Assembly (NCBI GenBank): GCA_023444765.1
Contig: JAEXLY010000341.1
Span: 1-23,787, forward strand
Length of the DNA: 23,787 nt
Direction: 5' to 3'
Source: Pseudomonadota bacterium
GTDB lineage: Bacteria > Pseudomonadota > Gammaproteobacteria > Xanthomonadales > Xanthomonadaceae
How positions within the stretch are numbered: position 1 is the first letter of the stretch; each line of letters opens with the position of its first letter. Of the stretch, positions 8,432 through 15,256 are shown piece after piece. Made by a program: the position numbers and the translations under genes. The notes beneath the pieces are model-generated. The model was given only the letters and a program-made list of their open reading frames with translations, searched no databases and was not told the origin of the DNA.

Positions 8432-8530
8432 CCCTGGCCGGAGCAACGGCTGGCGCGCTGGGCCGGTCGGGACGGTGCCGCGGTTCCGTACCGCGCGCAC
8501 CGGTGGCCGGCCGCGTGCCGGCGCGCCCGC

Positions 8531-9253
8531 TCAGAACCGCTCGCCCACCGGCAGGTAGCGCCAGCAGCCGGACGGCATCTTCGCGAGCGGGATCCTGCCG
8601 ATGCGGATACGGCGGATCGACACCGCGTGCAGGCCGACCTGGGCGCACATGTCGCGCAACTGCCCCTCACGTACCGCCTTGATCGCGAAGCGCAGCCGGG
8701 TCTCGTTCTGCCAGCTGACCTTGCAAGGCGGCAGTTCGCGTCCGCGATAGCGCAGGCCGCGGGCCAGCCGCGCCAGCGTCCAGGCGCCGGCTTCACCGGA
8801 GACTTCCACGACGTACTCGTGCTCGATGCTGTCGCCGTCCTCGAGCAGGCGTCTTCGCACGCGGCCGTCCTGGCTGAACACCATCAGGCCGCTGGCCTCA
8901 CGTTCCAGCGGCACCAGCGGCACCAGGCGCTGGAAATGCTGCTGCAGCAGGCGCACCCCGCTGGCGTCCCCCTCCCAGCGCGTGCGCGGAGCCACCAGCG
9001 CCACGGCCGGCTCCGGGCCGTCGATCGCTTCGAGTCCGGCCGGCTTGTGCAGGAGGATCGTCGCAGGCTCATTGGCCTGCAGGTACGCAGTCTCGTCGAT
9101 TTCCACCGGCTCGTCGGCCACCAGGTAACCGGGCTGCTCGACCACGCGGCCGTCCACCTTCACCCAGCCGCCCTGCACGTACTGTTCGGCTTCGGCGCGC
9201 GAACACCGTGCCAGTTCGGCCACGCGCCTGGCCAGTCGGACGGGTTCGGACAT
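8531..9253 (-). CDS. RsuA/RluF-family RNA pseudouridine synthase with altered catalytic motif
   Basis: A 240-residue protein with an N-terminal S4 RNA-binding domain (about 4-50, VRLARRVAELARCSRAEAE) and the RsuA/RluB/E/F-type catalytic fold: LHKPAG at 68-73 (family LNKPxG) and EGQLRDMCAQVGLHAVSIRR then RIGRIPL near 196-223. The family converts a specific rRNA uridine to pseudouridine using the Asp of GRLDxdSxGL. Here the aligned segment is VPLEREASGL (113-122), so the catalytic Asp is replaced by E117 and the preceding Arg by P115. This may abolish or change catalysis and leave an RNA-binding role. The ATG at 9253 matches the family start. It is divergent from the RIO-type kinase gene across 114 bases, which must hold both promoters. 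Family is sure; activity is doubtful. Confidence 0.9.
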   Translation of the reverse strand: MSEPVRLARRVAELARCSRAEAEQYVQGGWVKVDGRVVEQPGYLVADEPVEIDETAYLQANEPATILLHKPAGLEAIDGPEPAVALVAPRTRWEGDASGVRLLQQHFQRLVPLVPLEREASGLMVFSQDGRVRRRLLEDGDSIEHEYVVEVSGEAGAWTLARLARGLRYRGRELPPCKVSWQNETRLRFAIKAVREGQLRDMCAQVGLHAVSIRRIRIGRIPLAKMPSGCWRYLPVGERF

Positions 9254-9367
9254 GGTCGGCGCCGTGAATCGGGGTGCGCAGTGTATCGTTCGCACACTCT
9301 GGCGTGCCGGACGGGCCGCTCGCCGGCCTGTTCCGGCCTGCGTCGACCCGTTTCCGACCGAGGCTCC

Positions 9368-10225
9368 ATGAAAACTCCCGCAGGCCTGCAGGCGCTGATC
9401 GACGACGGCGTGATCGACGCGGTGCTGCGTCCGCTCAAGAGCGGCAAGGAGGCGGCCGTGTACGTGGTACGCGCAGGCGCGGACGTCCGCTGCGCCAAGG
9501 TGTACAAGGACATGGCGCAACGCAGCTTCCAGCAGCGTGTGCAGTACCAGGAAGGGCGCAAGGTACGCGGCAGCCGCGAGGCCCGCGCGATCGGAAAGGC
9601 CACCCGGTACGGGCGCAGGCAGCAGGAGGCGGCGTGGAAGAATGCCGAGGTCGACGCGCTGTACCAGTTGCGCGACGCCGGCGTGCGCGTGCCCGATCCG
9701 CATGGCTATTTCCATGGCGTGCTGGTGATGGAACTGGTGGCGGACGCGGCCGGGCACTCGGCGCCGCGACTGGCAGAGGTGGAACCCACCCCGGAGCAGG
9801 CGCGCGACTACCATGGCTTCCTGGTACGGCAGGTGGTCAGGATGCTGTGCGCCGGCCTCGTGCATGGCGACCTGTCGCCCTACAACGTGCTGGTGTCCGC
9901 GGACGGGCCGGTGGTCATCGACTTCCCGCAGGTGGTCAGCGCCGCCGGCAACAACGCCGCGCGCAGCATGCTGCTGCGGGACGTCAACAACATCACCGCG
10001 TTCCTCGGCGGCTGGGCACCCGAACTCCTCGACACCTGGTACGGCGAGGAGATGTGGGCCCTGTTCGAGGCAGGGGAACTGCATCCGGACAGCGTGCTGA
10101 CCGGCGCGTTCGAACACGACGAATCCGCGCCGGACATCGACGGCGTACGCCACGCGATCAACGATGCGCGCGAGGAAGCGTTGATCCGGCAGCAGGGCAG
10201 GGAGGCAGCGGCGGAGGCGGACTAG
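9368..10225 (+). CDS. RIO-type serine/threonine protein kinase
   Basis: A 285-residue atypical kinase of the RIO1-like family. Visible motifs are a flexible nucleotide loop SGKEAAVY (25-32), the ATP-anchoring lysine K44 in CAKVYK, catalytic loop LVHGDLSPYNVLV (164-176) with D168 and N173, and the metal-binding IDFPQVV with D185. As in RIO proteins, the usual activation-segment and substrate-binding lobe are missing. Archaeal and eukaryotic RIO kinases act in ribosome maturation; bacterial members are poorly studied. The divergent neighbour is an rRNA pseudouridine synthase-like gene, which fits a ribosome or RNA link, but this is inference. The ATG at 9368 directly precedes the conserved N-terminal helix; only a weak GAGGC lies upstream. 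It ends convergent with the secreted hydrolase. Confidence 0.93.
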   Translation: MKTPAGLQALIDDGVIDAVLRPLKSGKEAAVYVVRAGADVRCAKVYKDMAQRSFQQRVQYQEGRKVRGSREARAIGKATRYGRRQQEAAWKNAEVDALYQLRDAGVRVPDPHGYFHGVLVMELVADAAGHSAPRLAEVEPTPEQARDYHGFLVRQVVRMLCAGLVHGDLSPYNVLVSADGPVVIDFPQVVSAAGNNAARSMLLRDVNNITAFLGGWAPELLDTWYGEEMWALFEAGELHPDSVLTGAFEHDESAPDIDGVRHAINDAREEALIRQQGREAAAEAD

Positions 10226-10356
10226 AGGGGGCCATCGCGCCGGGACGGCTCGCACGGACGTAGACGACCGTGCGGCTGCCTTCCCGCCTTCGAAGTCGCT
10301 GTCCGGGCCTCCGCGGGGTGGGAGCGCCCTCCCGGGTGGCGGCTCTGGTGCCGCGA

Positions 10357-10380
10357 CCTGGCCGCGTGGCAGCGGCCGGG
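10357..10380. terminator. Hairpin between convergent genes
   Basis: CCTGGCCGC (10357-10365), loop GTGGCA, GCGGCCGGG (10372-10380) gives nine pairs with one T-G wobble. It sits in the 168-base gap between the stops of the RIO kinase and the hydrolase, 14 bases from the latter. It lacks a T tract. A bidirectional terminator role is inferred from position. Confidence 0.45.
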
Positions 10381-10393
10381 CCCCCGCGATGCG

Positions 10394-11362
10394 TCAGGAG
10401 CGCTTGCGCTCCAGCATGCCGTGCATCTTCAGCCAGCTCACCCATGCTTCGAACCAGCCGGTGCTGGTGGTGTCCTTCGGGTACATGCCGAAGCCGTGAC
10501 CGCCGCGTTCGTAGTAGTGGAACTCCACCGGACGCCCGGCCTTCTGCCAGCTCTCGATCATGCCGAAGCCGGCATTGGAGAACAGACCGTCGTCGGCGGC
10601 GAGCGCGACGAACAGCGGCGGCGCGTCGGCGGGCACCTCCAGCGACGCGATCGGACCGTAGATGTTGCCGATGAATGCGGGTTTCGCGTCCTGCCCGTGC
10701 AGGGCGGTGGTCAAGGTCAGCATGGCGCCGGCCGAGAAGCCGATCATGCCGATGCGGTCCGCGTCCACGTTCCATTCGCCAGCACGACTGCGCACCAGGG
10801 CGAAGGCGGCGCGGGCGTCGGCCAGCTGCGGCGCGAGCATGGCGGCGGAGTCGCGCGAACCGGGATCGCGCGGCGGGCGGGGCCCTGCCAGCATCTCGCG
10901 GATCGAGCGCGCGAAACCCTCGAGGTCTGCCGGGGTCTGGTTCAGCCGGTACTTGAGCACGAACGCGGCGACGCCGCGGTCGGCGAGCGCACGCGCCACG
11001 TCCCAGCCCTCGTTCTCCATCGACAGCGAGCGGAACCCGCCGCCCGGCGCCACGATCACCGCCGCGCCCGTCGCCTTGGCGGGGTCGGGCAGGAACGGCG
11101 TCAGCGTGGCCTCGGTGACGTTGCGCGCGAACACGCTGCCGTACTGGCGATGCCAGGCTTCGCCCTGCGTCGCGCCGGGCAGCGGGCCGGTGTCCAGCGC
11201 GATCGCATCGGGCTGGGCCGGCGTATCGATCGCCGTCATCGTGTCGTCCTGCGCGGACGCGGCGGGCGCGAGTGCCCACAGGAGCGCGAACAGCGCGCTC
11301 AATGCGACCCCGCCGCGCGACGAACGGCCCCTGCCTTGCAACTGGCGATGCTTCGATGTCAT
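10394..11362 (-). CDS. Secreted alpha/beta hydrolase (BD-FAE/acetylxylan esterase-like)
   Basis: A 322-residue serine hydrolase. The ATG at 11362 has GGGAGG about seven bases upstream. Residues 1-37 form a signal peptide with a twin-arginine-poor basic start, a leucine/alanine-rich core and an ASA cleavage site, so the enzyme is exported. The oxyanion motif APGGGF is at 105-110, nucleophile S210 sits in GFSAG, the acid is D257 or D258 (AADDGLF), and H289 lies in RGGHGFG. This arrangement matches the BD-FAE/dienelactone-hydrolase-like group, whose members deacetylate xylan or release feruloyl groups and are often mis-annotated as xylanases. The secreted GH3 enzyme 2 kb away makes a plant-polysaccharide role plausible but not proven. 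It lies 196 bases beyond the end of the yaiI remnant on the same strand, so separate transcription is likely. Confidence 0.88.
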   Translation of the reverse strand: MTSKHRQLQGRGRSSRGGVALSALFALLWALAPAASAQDDTMTAIDTPAQPDAIALDTGPLPGATQGEAWHRQYGSVFARNVTEATLTPFLPDPAKATGAAVIVAPGGGFRSLSMENEGWDVARALADRGVAAFVLKYRLNQTPADLEGFARSIREMLAGPRPPRDPGSRDSAAMLAPQLADARAAFALVRSRAGEWNVDADRIGMIGFSAGAMLTLTTALHGQDAKPAFIGNIYGPIASLEVPADAPPLFVALAADDGLFSNAGFGMIESWQKAGRPVEFHYYERGGHGFGMYPKDTTSTGWFEAWVSWLKMHGMLERKRS

Positions 11363-11558
11363 GGATGTCCTCCCTGGTGCGGCGCGCGGATCTGCGACGC
11401 CAGCGGGCGAGCATAGGGCAGGGAAACGGCGTGCCGCCGATGCGATCAGCAACTGGTCCGGCGCGATCATCGATTGGAATCGGCCGATGGCGCAGGCGAA
11501 GCGCCCTGCTGTGCTGCAGGATCACGCTTGCCCCGGCCGGCGGACCTGGCCAGGACGA

Positions 11559-12027
11559 TCAGTGTCCTCGTGCGGCGATCCAGCGGTCGAGCTGGTTGGC
11601 GAACGCCTGGCGGTCGCGTGCATGGAACACGGCCGGACCCCCTGTCTGCACCCCCGCACCGCGCAGCTCTTCCATGAAACTGCGCATGGACAGGCGTCCG
11701 CCGATGGAGTCGGCGGTGTAGCGCTGCCCGCGCGGATCGACGCGGCCGCACCGCGCTCCAGCACGCGTGCCGCGAGCGGGATGTCCTGCGTCACGACCAG
11801 GTCGCCCGGCCCCGCGCGTTCGGCGATCAGGTCGTCCGCCGCATCGAACCCGCCCTGGACCTGCAGCGCGTGAACGTGGCGCGATGGCGGCGTGCGCAAC
11901 CACTGGTTCGCGACCAGCGTGACGGGGACCTGCGCGCGTTCGGCAGCCCGGAACAGGATGTCGCGGATCACGGCGGGGCAGGCGTCGGCGTCCACCCAGA
12001 CCTGGTCGGCCGGGTCGCATCGTTCAT
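11559..12027 (-). pseudogene. yaiI: yaiI/YqxD family (UPF0178, DUF188) gene with two frameshifts
   Basis: The DUF188 signature is clear but spread over three frames. From ATG 12027 the first codons read MNDATRPTR; the expected continuation V-W-V-DADACP lies in the next frame (down to about 11741: DILFRAAERAQVPVTLVANQ, RTPPSRHVHALQVQGGFD, GDLVVTQDIPLAARVLERGAA). The family C-terminus DPRGQRYTADSIGGRLSMR, FMEELRGAGVQTGGP and ANQLDRWIAARG continues in a third frame to the stop at 11559. One missing G near 12000/12001 and one near 11740/11741 would restore a 156-residue protein of normal length. Both gaps precede TC in a G-rich context, so sequencing error is as likely as a real null allele. The ATG is three bases after the ATP-grasp stop, making this the fourth gene of that operon. 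The biochemical role of the family is unknown. Confidence 0.8.
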
Positions 12028-12030
12028 GGA

Positions 12031-13092
12031 TCAGAGCATCGCCAGTTCGACGTTGCCCAGATTGCCACGATACTGGTTGCGCAGGCGCACCTTGCGGGCG
12101 AGGTCGGCGATGATGTGGCCGCTGAAGTCCACGCCGGTCAGCTCCTCGGCCATGTTGATGCCGCCGGGCGTGTCCACGTTCACCTCCATCAGCTTGTCGC
12201 CGACGATGTCCAGGCCGGCCAGGTACATGCCGTCGTGGATCAGTTTGGGCGCCACCAGCTCGGCCAGGCGCAGGGCGTCGGCATCGGGTTCGGCCAACTC
12301 GATCTTGCCGCCGGCGCTGATGTTGCTGCGCGCATCGCCGCTGTCGTTGTAGCGACGGAAACAGGCATAGCGGCCCTCCACCTGCAGCGGGCGCCCGTTG
12401 AGGGTGAGCAGGCGCAGGTCGCCGTCGGCGGCCTTGGGCAGGTATTCCTGGGCAATGGCGTAGCCGTCGCGGATCACCGCGTCGATCATCTGGTTGACGT
12501 TCGCGCCGCCGTCGCCGTCGACCACGAACACGCCCTGGCCGCCCGAACCCTGCAACGGCTTGATCACCCCGCGCCCGCCCTGGGCGCTGATGAAGGCCTT
12601 GATCTCGTCGGCGTCGCGGCTGATGCAGGTCACCGGGCGCACGTCCTCCGGGAAATGCTGGAAGTAGGTCTTGTTGGATGCATCCGTCAGGTGCGTCGGG
12701 TCGTTGAGCACGATCACCCCGCGCTTGACCACCAGCTGCGCGAACAGCAGCGCGCTGTTGGGCGCCCAGGGCCGGTCCACGACCTCTTCGGCGGGATCGC
12801 TGCGCAGCATCAGCACGTCCAGCTCTTCGACATTGATGCGTTCGACGGTGGCCTCGTCGTCCTGGATCTCGGCCAGCAGGGCGGCATCGTCCGCATAGTC
12901 CTCGCCCTGCGGCACGTGCGCCTTGGCGCGAACCACGCCATCCTGGTCGTAGATGAAGCCTTCAAGGCCGATCAGGGCGACCGAATGACCCAGCGCCAAC
13001 GCCCTGCGCGCCAGCCGGATGGTGGTGTAGTTGTCCTGTTCGGTGGCGACGTCGTTGACGACGAAGCCCAGGCGCAGGCGTTGCTCGTTCAT
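12031..13092 (-). CDS. Glutathione synthetase-like ATP-grasp ligase
   Basis: A 353-residue ATP-grasp enzyme that should join a carboxylate to an amine through an acyl phosphate. The N-terminal pre-ATP-grasp region (1-125) resembles GshB. Nucleotide-binding features are K178 in GVIKPL, the glycine loop QGSGGQGVF (181-189), E216 in QEYLP, R253/N257 in DARSNISAGG, and the metal site D295 with E303/N305 in LMEVNVDTPGG. It is longer than E. coli GshB (about 315) and sits with a peptidase and an amidohydrolase rather than with gshA, so true glutathione synthesis is doubtful. The ATG overlaps the stop of the upstream DUF1704 gene in ATGA, so the two are translationally coupled. The yaiI remnant follows after three bases. 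Substrate unknown. Confidence 0.88.
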   Translation of the reverse strand: MNEQRLRLGFVVNDVATEQDNYTTIRLARRALALGHSVALIGLEGFIYDQDGVVRAKAHVPQGEDYADDAALLAEIQDDEATVERINVEELDVLMLRSDPAEEVVDRPWAPNSALLFAQLVVKRGVIVLNDPTHLTDASNKTYFQHFPEDVRPVTCISRDADEIKAFISAQGGRGVIKPLQGSGGQGVFVVDGDGGANVNQMIDAVIRDGYAIAQEYLPKAADGDLRLLTLNGRPLQVEGRYACFRRYNDSGDARSNISAGGKIELAEPDADALRLAELVAPKLIHDGMYLAGLDIVGDKLMEVNVDTPGGINMAEELTGVDFSGHIIADLARKVRLRNQYRGNLGNVELAML

Positions 13093-14306
13093 GCTTGCGG
13101 GTCCTGGATGGGGAGTGGATCTGGGTGGGCATGGTGCAGGTGCGCCACGTCGAGACCGCGGCAACGTCCCAGGGCCCGTTCGAAGCCGCTGGCGCGGACG
13201 TAGCGGGGCAGCAGCGCCGGCGGCGCGACCCAGCCCTCGTCCGCCAGTGCGGCCAGTACGTCGCGGTGGGCCAGCGCGAACTTGCCGCGGAACAGGAACT
13301 CGTAGTCTCCGCCGTCGCGCAGGTCGGCCAGGAGGTCCCGCAGGCCGCGCAGGTACACCGCGTCCTTGGTCAGCCCGCCGCCGCGAAGCGCGCGCACCGC
13401 GACGTCGAAGGCATCGTCGGTGGCAAAACCGTGAGCGTCGTGCAGGCAGGAGAAGATCTCCGGGATGCCGTGGTGGTGGATCGCCATGTCGGCCGCCACC
13501 ACGCGCGCGGCGAGGATGCGCAGGCGCTCCCCCGGCAGGTATCCGGCGAGATACTCGGCCAGCACGCCCAGGCCCTCCTGCAGCGGGTCGTACTGCGCCA
13601 GGCCGACGGCCAGCTGCCGCAGCGGCTGGCGCGTGCCGTTGTAGTGGGTGATCACATGCGTGCCCACCTCGTGCTGCACCAGCGGCTGGAGGCGCGCCTG
13701 GGGCAGGCGCAGGTCGGCATCGAGATACAGGCGGCCATGCGAGACCATCATCAGCGAGCCCACGTCGGCGTTGACCGTCACCTGGAGATCGAAGTCGGGC
13801 GCCCGCTCGCGATACCAGGCCACTTCCTCCTCGACCGCGGTCACCACCGCGTCCACGCCGATGTCCGCTTCGAGCGGCTCGCCCGGCCGGACGCCGGCCA
13901 GGATGTCGCGCGCGAGGTCCAGCAGGTCGGGCTCGACGGAGCCGAACAGTTCGATGCTGGCACCGATGAATCCCTCGGTCCCCCTCAGCCTGACCAGTTC
14001 GATCGTGCGCGCCAGATCGACCTGCTTCTCCCCGAGCACCTGCGCCAGCGGCGGCGACTCGATCCGGTCCACCGGCAGGGCCAGCAGGCGCCGGCGCAAC
14101 TGCTCCAGATCCACGACCGGCTCGGAGTAGCGCAGCGCCGACACCCGGGTGCGGCCGCTGGCGTCGAACTCCTCCCACAGTGCGTCGGTCCCGAGCGGGT
14201 TGAGCGCCAGCAGCCAGTCGAGTTCGGCGTCGATCGCCAGCAGGGCCGCATCGACATCGGCTGCCACCGGGGGCAGGGCACGCAGAGGCGGCTGCGACGA
14301 CTGCAC
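13089..14306 (-). CDS. DUF1704 (QEGLP-motif) putative zinc metallopeptidase, MATCAP-like family
   Basis: A 405-residue soluble protein of the family named in databases 'flavohemoglobin expression-modulating QEGLP motif protein'. The zinc site is visible as HEVGTH (H212, E213, H217) in LVQHEVGTHVITHYNG, with the third ligand expected to be E244 of the QEGLG motif. The helical N-terminal part (to about 160) and the segment FRGKFALAHRDVL near 339-350 also fit the family. Eukaryotic DUF1704 members include MATCAP, a metallopeptidase that removes the C-terminal tyrosine of alpha-tubulin; bacterial members have no settled function. The start is taken as GTG 14306, immediately after the TGA of the upstream gene and with AGGCGGGG before it. 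The stop overlaps the next gene by four bases (ATGA). Tight coupling to an ATP-grasp ligase suggests joint action on one substrate. Confidence 0.88.
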   Translation of the reverse strand: MQSSQPPLRALPPVAADVDAALLAIDAELDWLLALNPLGTDALWEEFDASGRTRVSALRYSEPVVDLEQLRRRLLALPVDRIESPPLAQVLGEKQVDLARTIELVRLRGTEGFIGASIELFGSVEPDLLDLARDILAGVRPGEPLEADIGVDAVVTAVEEEVAWYRERAPDFDLQVTVNADVGSLMMVSHGRLYLDADLRLPQARLQPLVQHEVGTHVITHYNGTRQPLRQLAVGLAQYDPLQEGLGVLAEYLAGYLPGERLRILAARVVAADMAIHHHGIPEIFSCLHDAHGFATDDAFDVAVRALRGGGLTKDAVYLRGLRDLLADLRDGGDYEFLFRGKFALAHRDVLAALADEGWVAPPALLPRYVRASGFERALGRCRGLDVAHLHHAHPDPLPIQDPQA

Positions 14307-15164
14307 TCAGCCCCGCCTGCGGAAGGCCGGGCGCACTGCCGAGACGGCCGCGTGCAGGCCCCGGGCCAGGGCATGCAGTTCGGCGATGTCGGCATGGCCG
14401 GTCCACTCGTCCATGAAGATCTTCTTGTACTCGGGCGAGATCGTGCACACGCGTGCGCCCCACCGGGCGAACACCCACTCCGGGAAATGCCCGCCCGTGG
14501 GAAAGCGCACGTTCGCGCGCACGTCCGGCGTGCGTCCCGCGATGGGGACGCCGCGCAGCGCCTGGGCGAAGCGCTCGGTCACCTCGCCCCACCGGTCGGG
14601 GTCGGCCGTGGTGAGGCCCAGTTCGATGTCCGGATTCTCCGACTGCGGCGCGGCGTCGGCGGTCGCGCCGTCGCGGCGGTGGTTGTAGCTGTGCAGGTCG
14701 ACAAGCAGTACCGACTCCCATCGTTCGAGCAGGCGGTCCACCAGCTCGGCGAACATGGCGTAGAAGCGGTCCCAGCGCTCGAGCGAACGCGCGATTTCAG
14801 CCTCGGGCAGCGGCGACCGCCAGACCTCCAGGCCCCAGCAATGCTCCGGCCTGGCATACACCGCCAGCTCGCGCGGCCGGTTGAGGTCGACCTCGAAGCG
14901 GGATACCGGCACGCGAATGCGCACGTCGCCCACCGCAGTGAGCAGTCCGGTCAGCGGATCTTCCTCGCGCATCCGATCCTCGCGCGGCAGGGCCAGCAGC
15001 GGCTGCAACGAAGGCCGGATGCTGTGGCCGTCGTGGATCGCGGTCGCGATGACCGGGCCGTCGGCGAGCGTGATGTCCCAGTCGCCGGGCCGCGCGGTCG
15101 GCACGAGTTGTGGGCGCGTTTCGAACCAGCCCCGCGCCGGGGCGTTTCCCTCGGGTGCCATCAT
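14307..15164 (-). CDS. N-formylglutamate amidohydrolase-like protein
   Basis: A 285-residue member of the N-formylglutamate amidohydrolase (HutG-like) family, a metal-dependent hydrolase with a phosphorylase/hydrolase-like fold. Family blocks seen are GPVIATAIHDGHSIRP near 37-51, VSRFEVDLNRP (88-98), LLVDLHSYNHR (153-163, carrying a probable metal-binding DLH) and NVRFPTGGHFPEW (218-230). No other histidine-utilisation gene is present, so formylglutamate from histidine breakdown is an unlikely substrate. It is the first gene of a tight operon with DUF1704, ATP-grasp and yaiI, and its stop directly abuts the next GTG. Two adjacent ATGs (15164 and 15161) are possible starts; neither has a good Shine-Dalgarno sequence. 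The 92 bases before it, after the SulP stop, probably carry the operon promoter or a readthrough segment. Confidence 0.88.
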   Translation of the reverse strand: MMAPEGNAPARGWFETRPQLVPTARPGDWDITLADGPVIATAIHDGHSIRPSLQPLLALPREDRMREEDPLTGLLTAVGDVRIRVPVSRFEVDLNRPRELAVYARPEHCWGLEVWRSPLPEAEIARSLERWDRFYAMFAELVDRLLERWESVLLVDLHSYNHRRDGATADAAPQSENPDIELGLTTADPDRWGEVTERFAQALRGVPIAGRTPDVRANVRFPTGGHFPEWVFARWGARVCTISPEYKKIFMDEWTGHADIAELHALARGLHAAVSAVRPAFRRRG

Positions 15165-15256
15165 GGTGGGCAATGCTCGCAATCGCCCAATGATCGGCCC
15201 GTGAGGGGCTTGAACGGACCATGAAGCCGGGCGCGGAAACCGGCACCTGCAGCGTC

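Noticed and set aside
5087..8500. Very long minus-strand open frame (1137 codons) opposite the GH3 gene
   Set aside because: It is antisense to a full GH3 enzyme with all motifs. Its translation is rich in H, R, A, G and Q without family signatures, the usual shadow of GC-rich coding DNA.
12031..14721. Possible 896-residue fusion ending in the ATP-grasp protein
   Set aside because: The part upstream of ATG 13092 is an out-of-frame reading of the DUF1704 and amidohydrolase genes; the ATGA overlap marks the true start.
14307..15164. A histidine-utilisation (hut) locus
   Set aside because: No hutH, hutU or hutI is nearby and the gene is coupled to unrelated genes.
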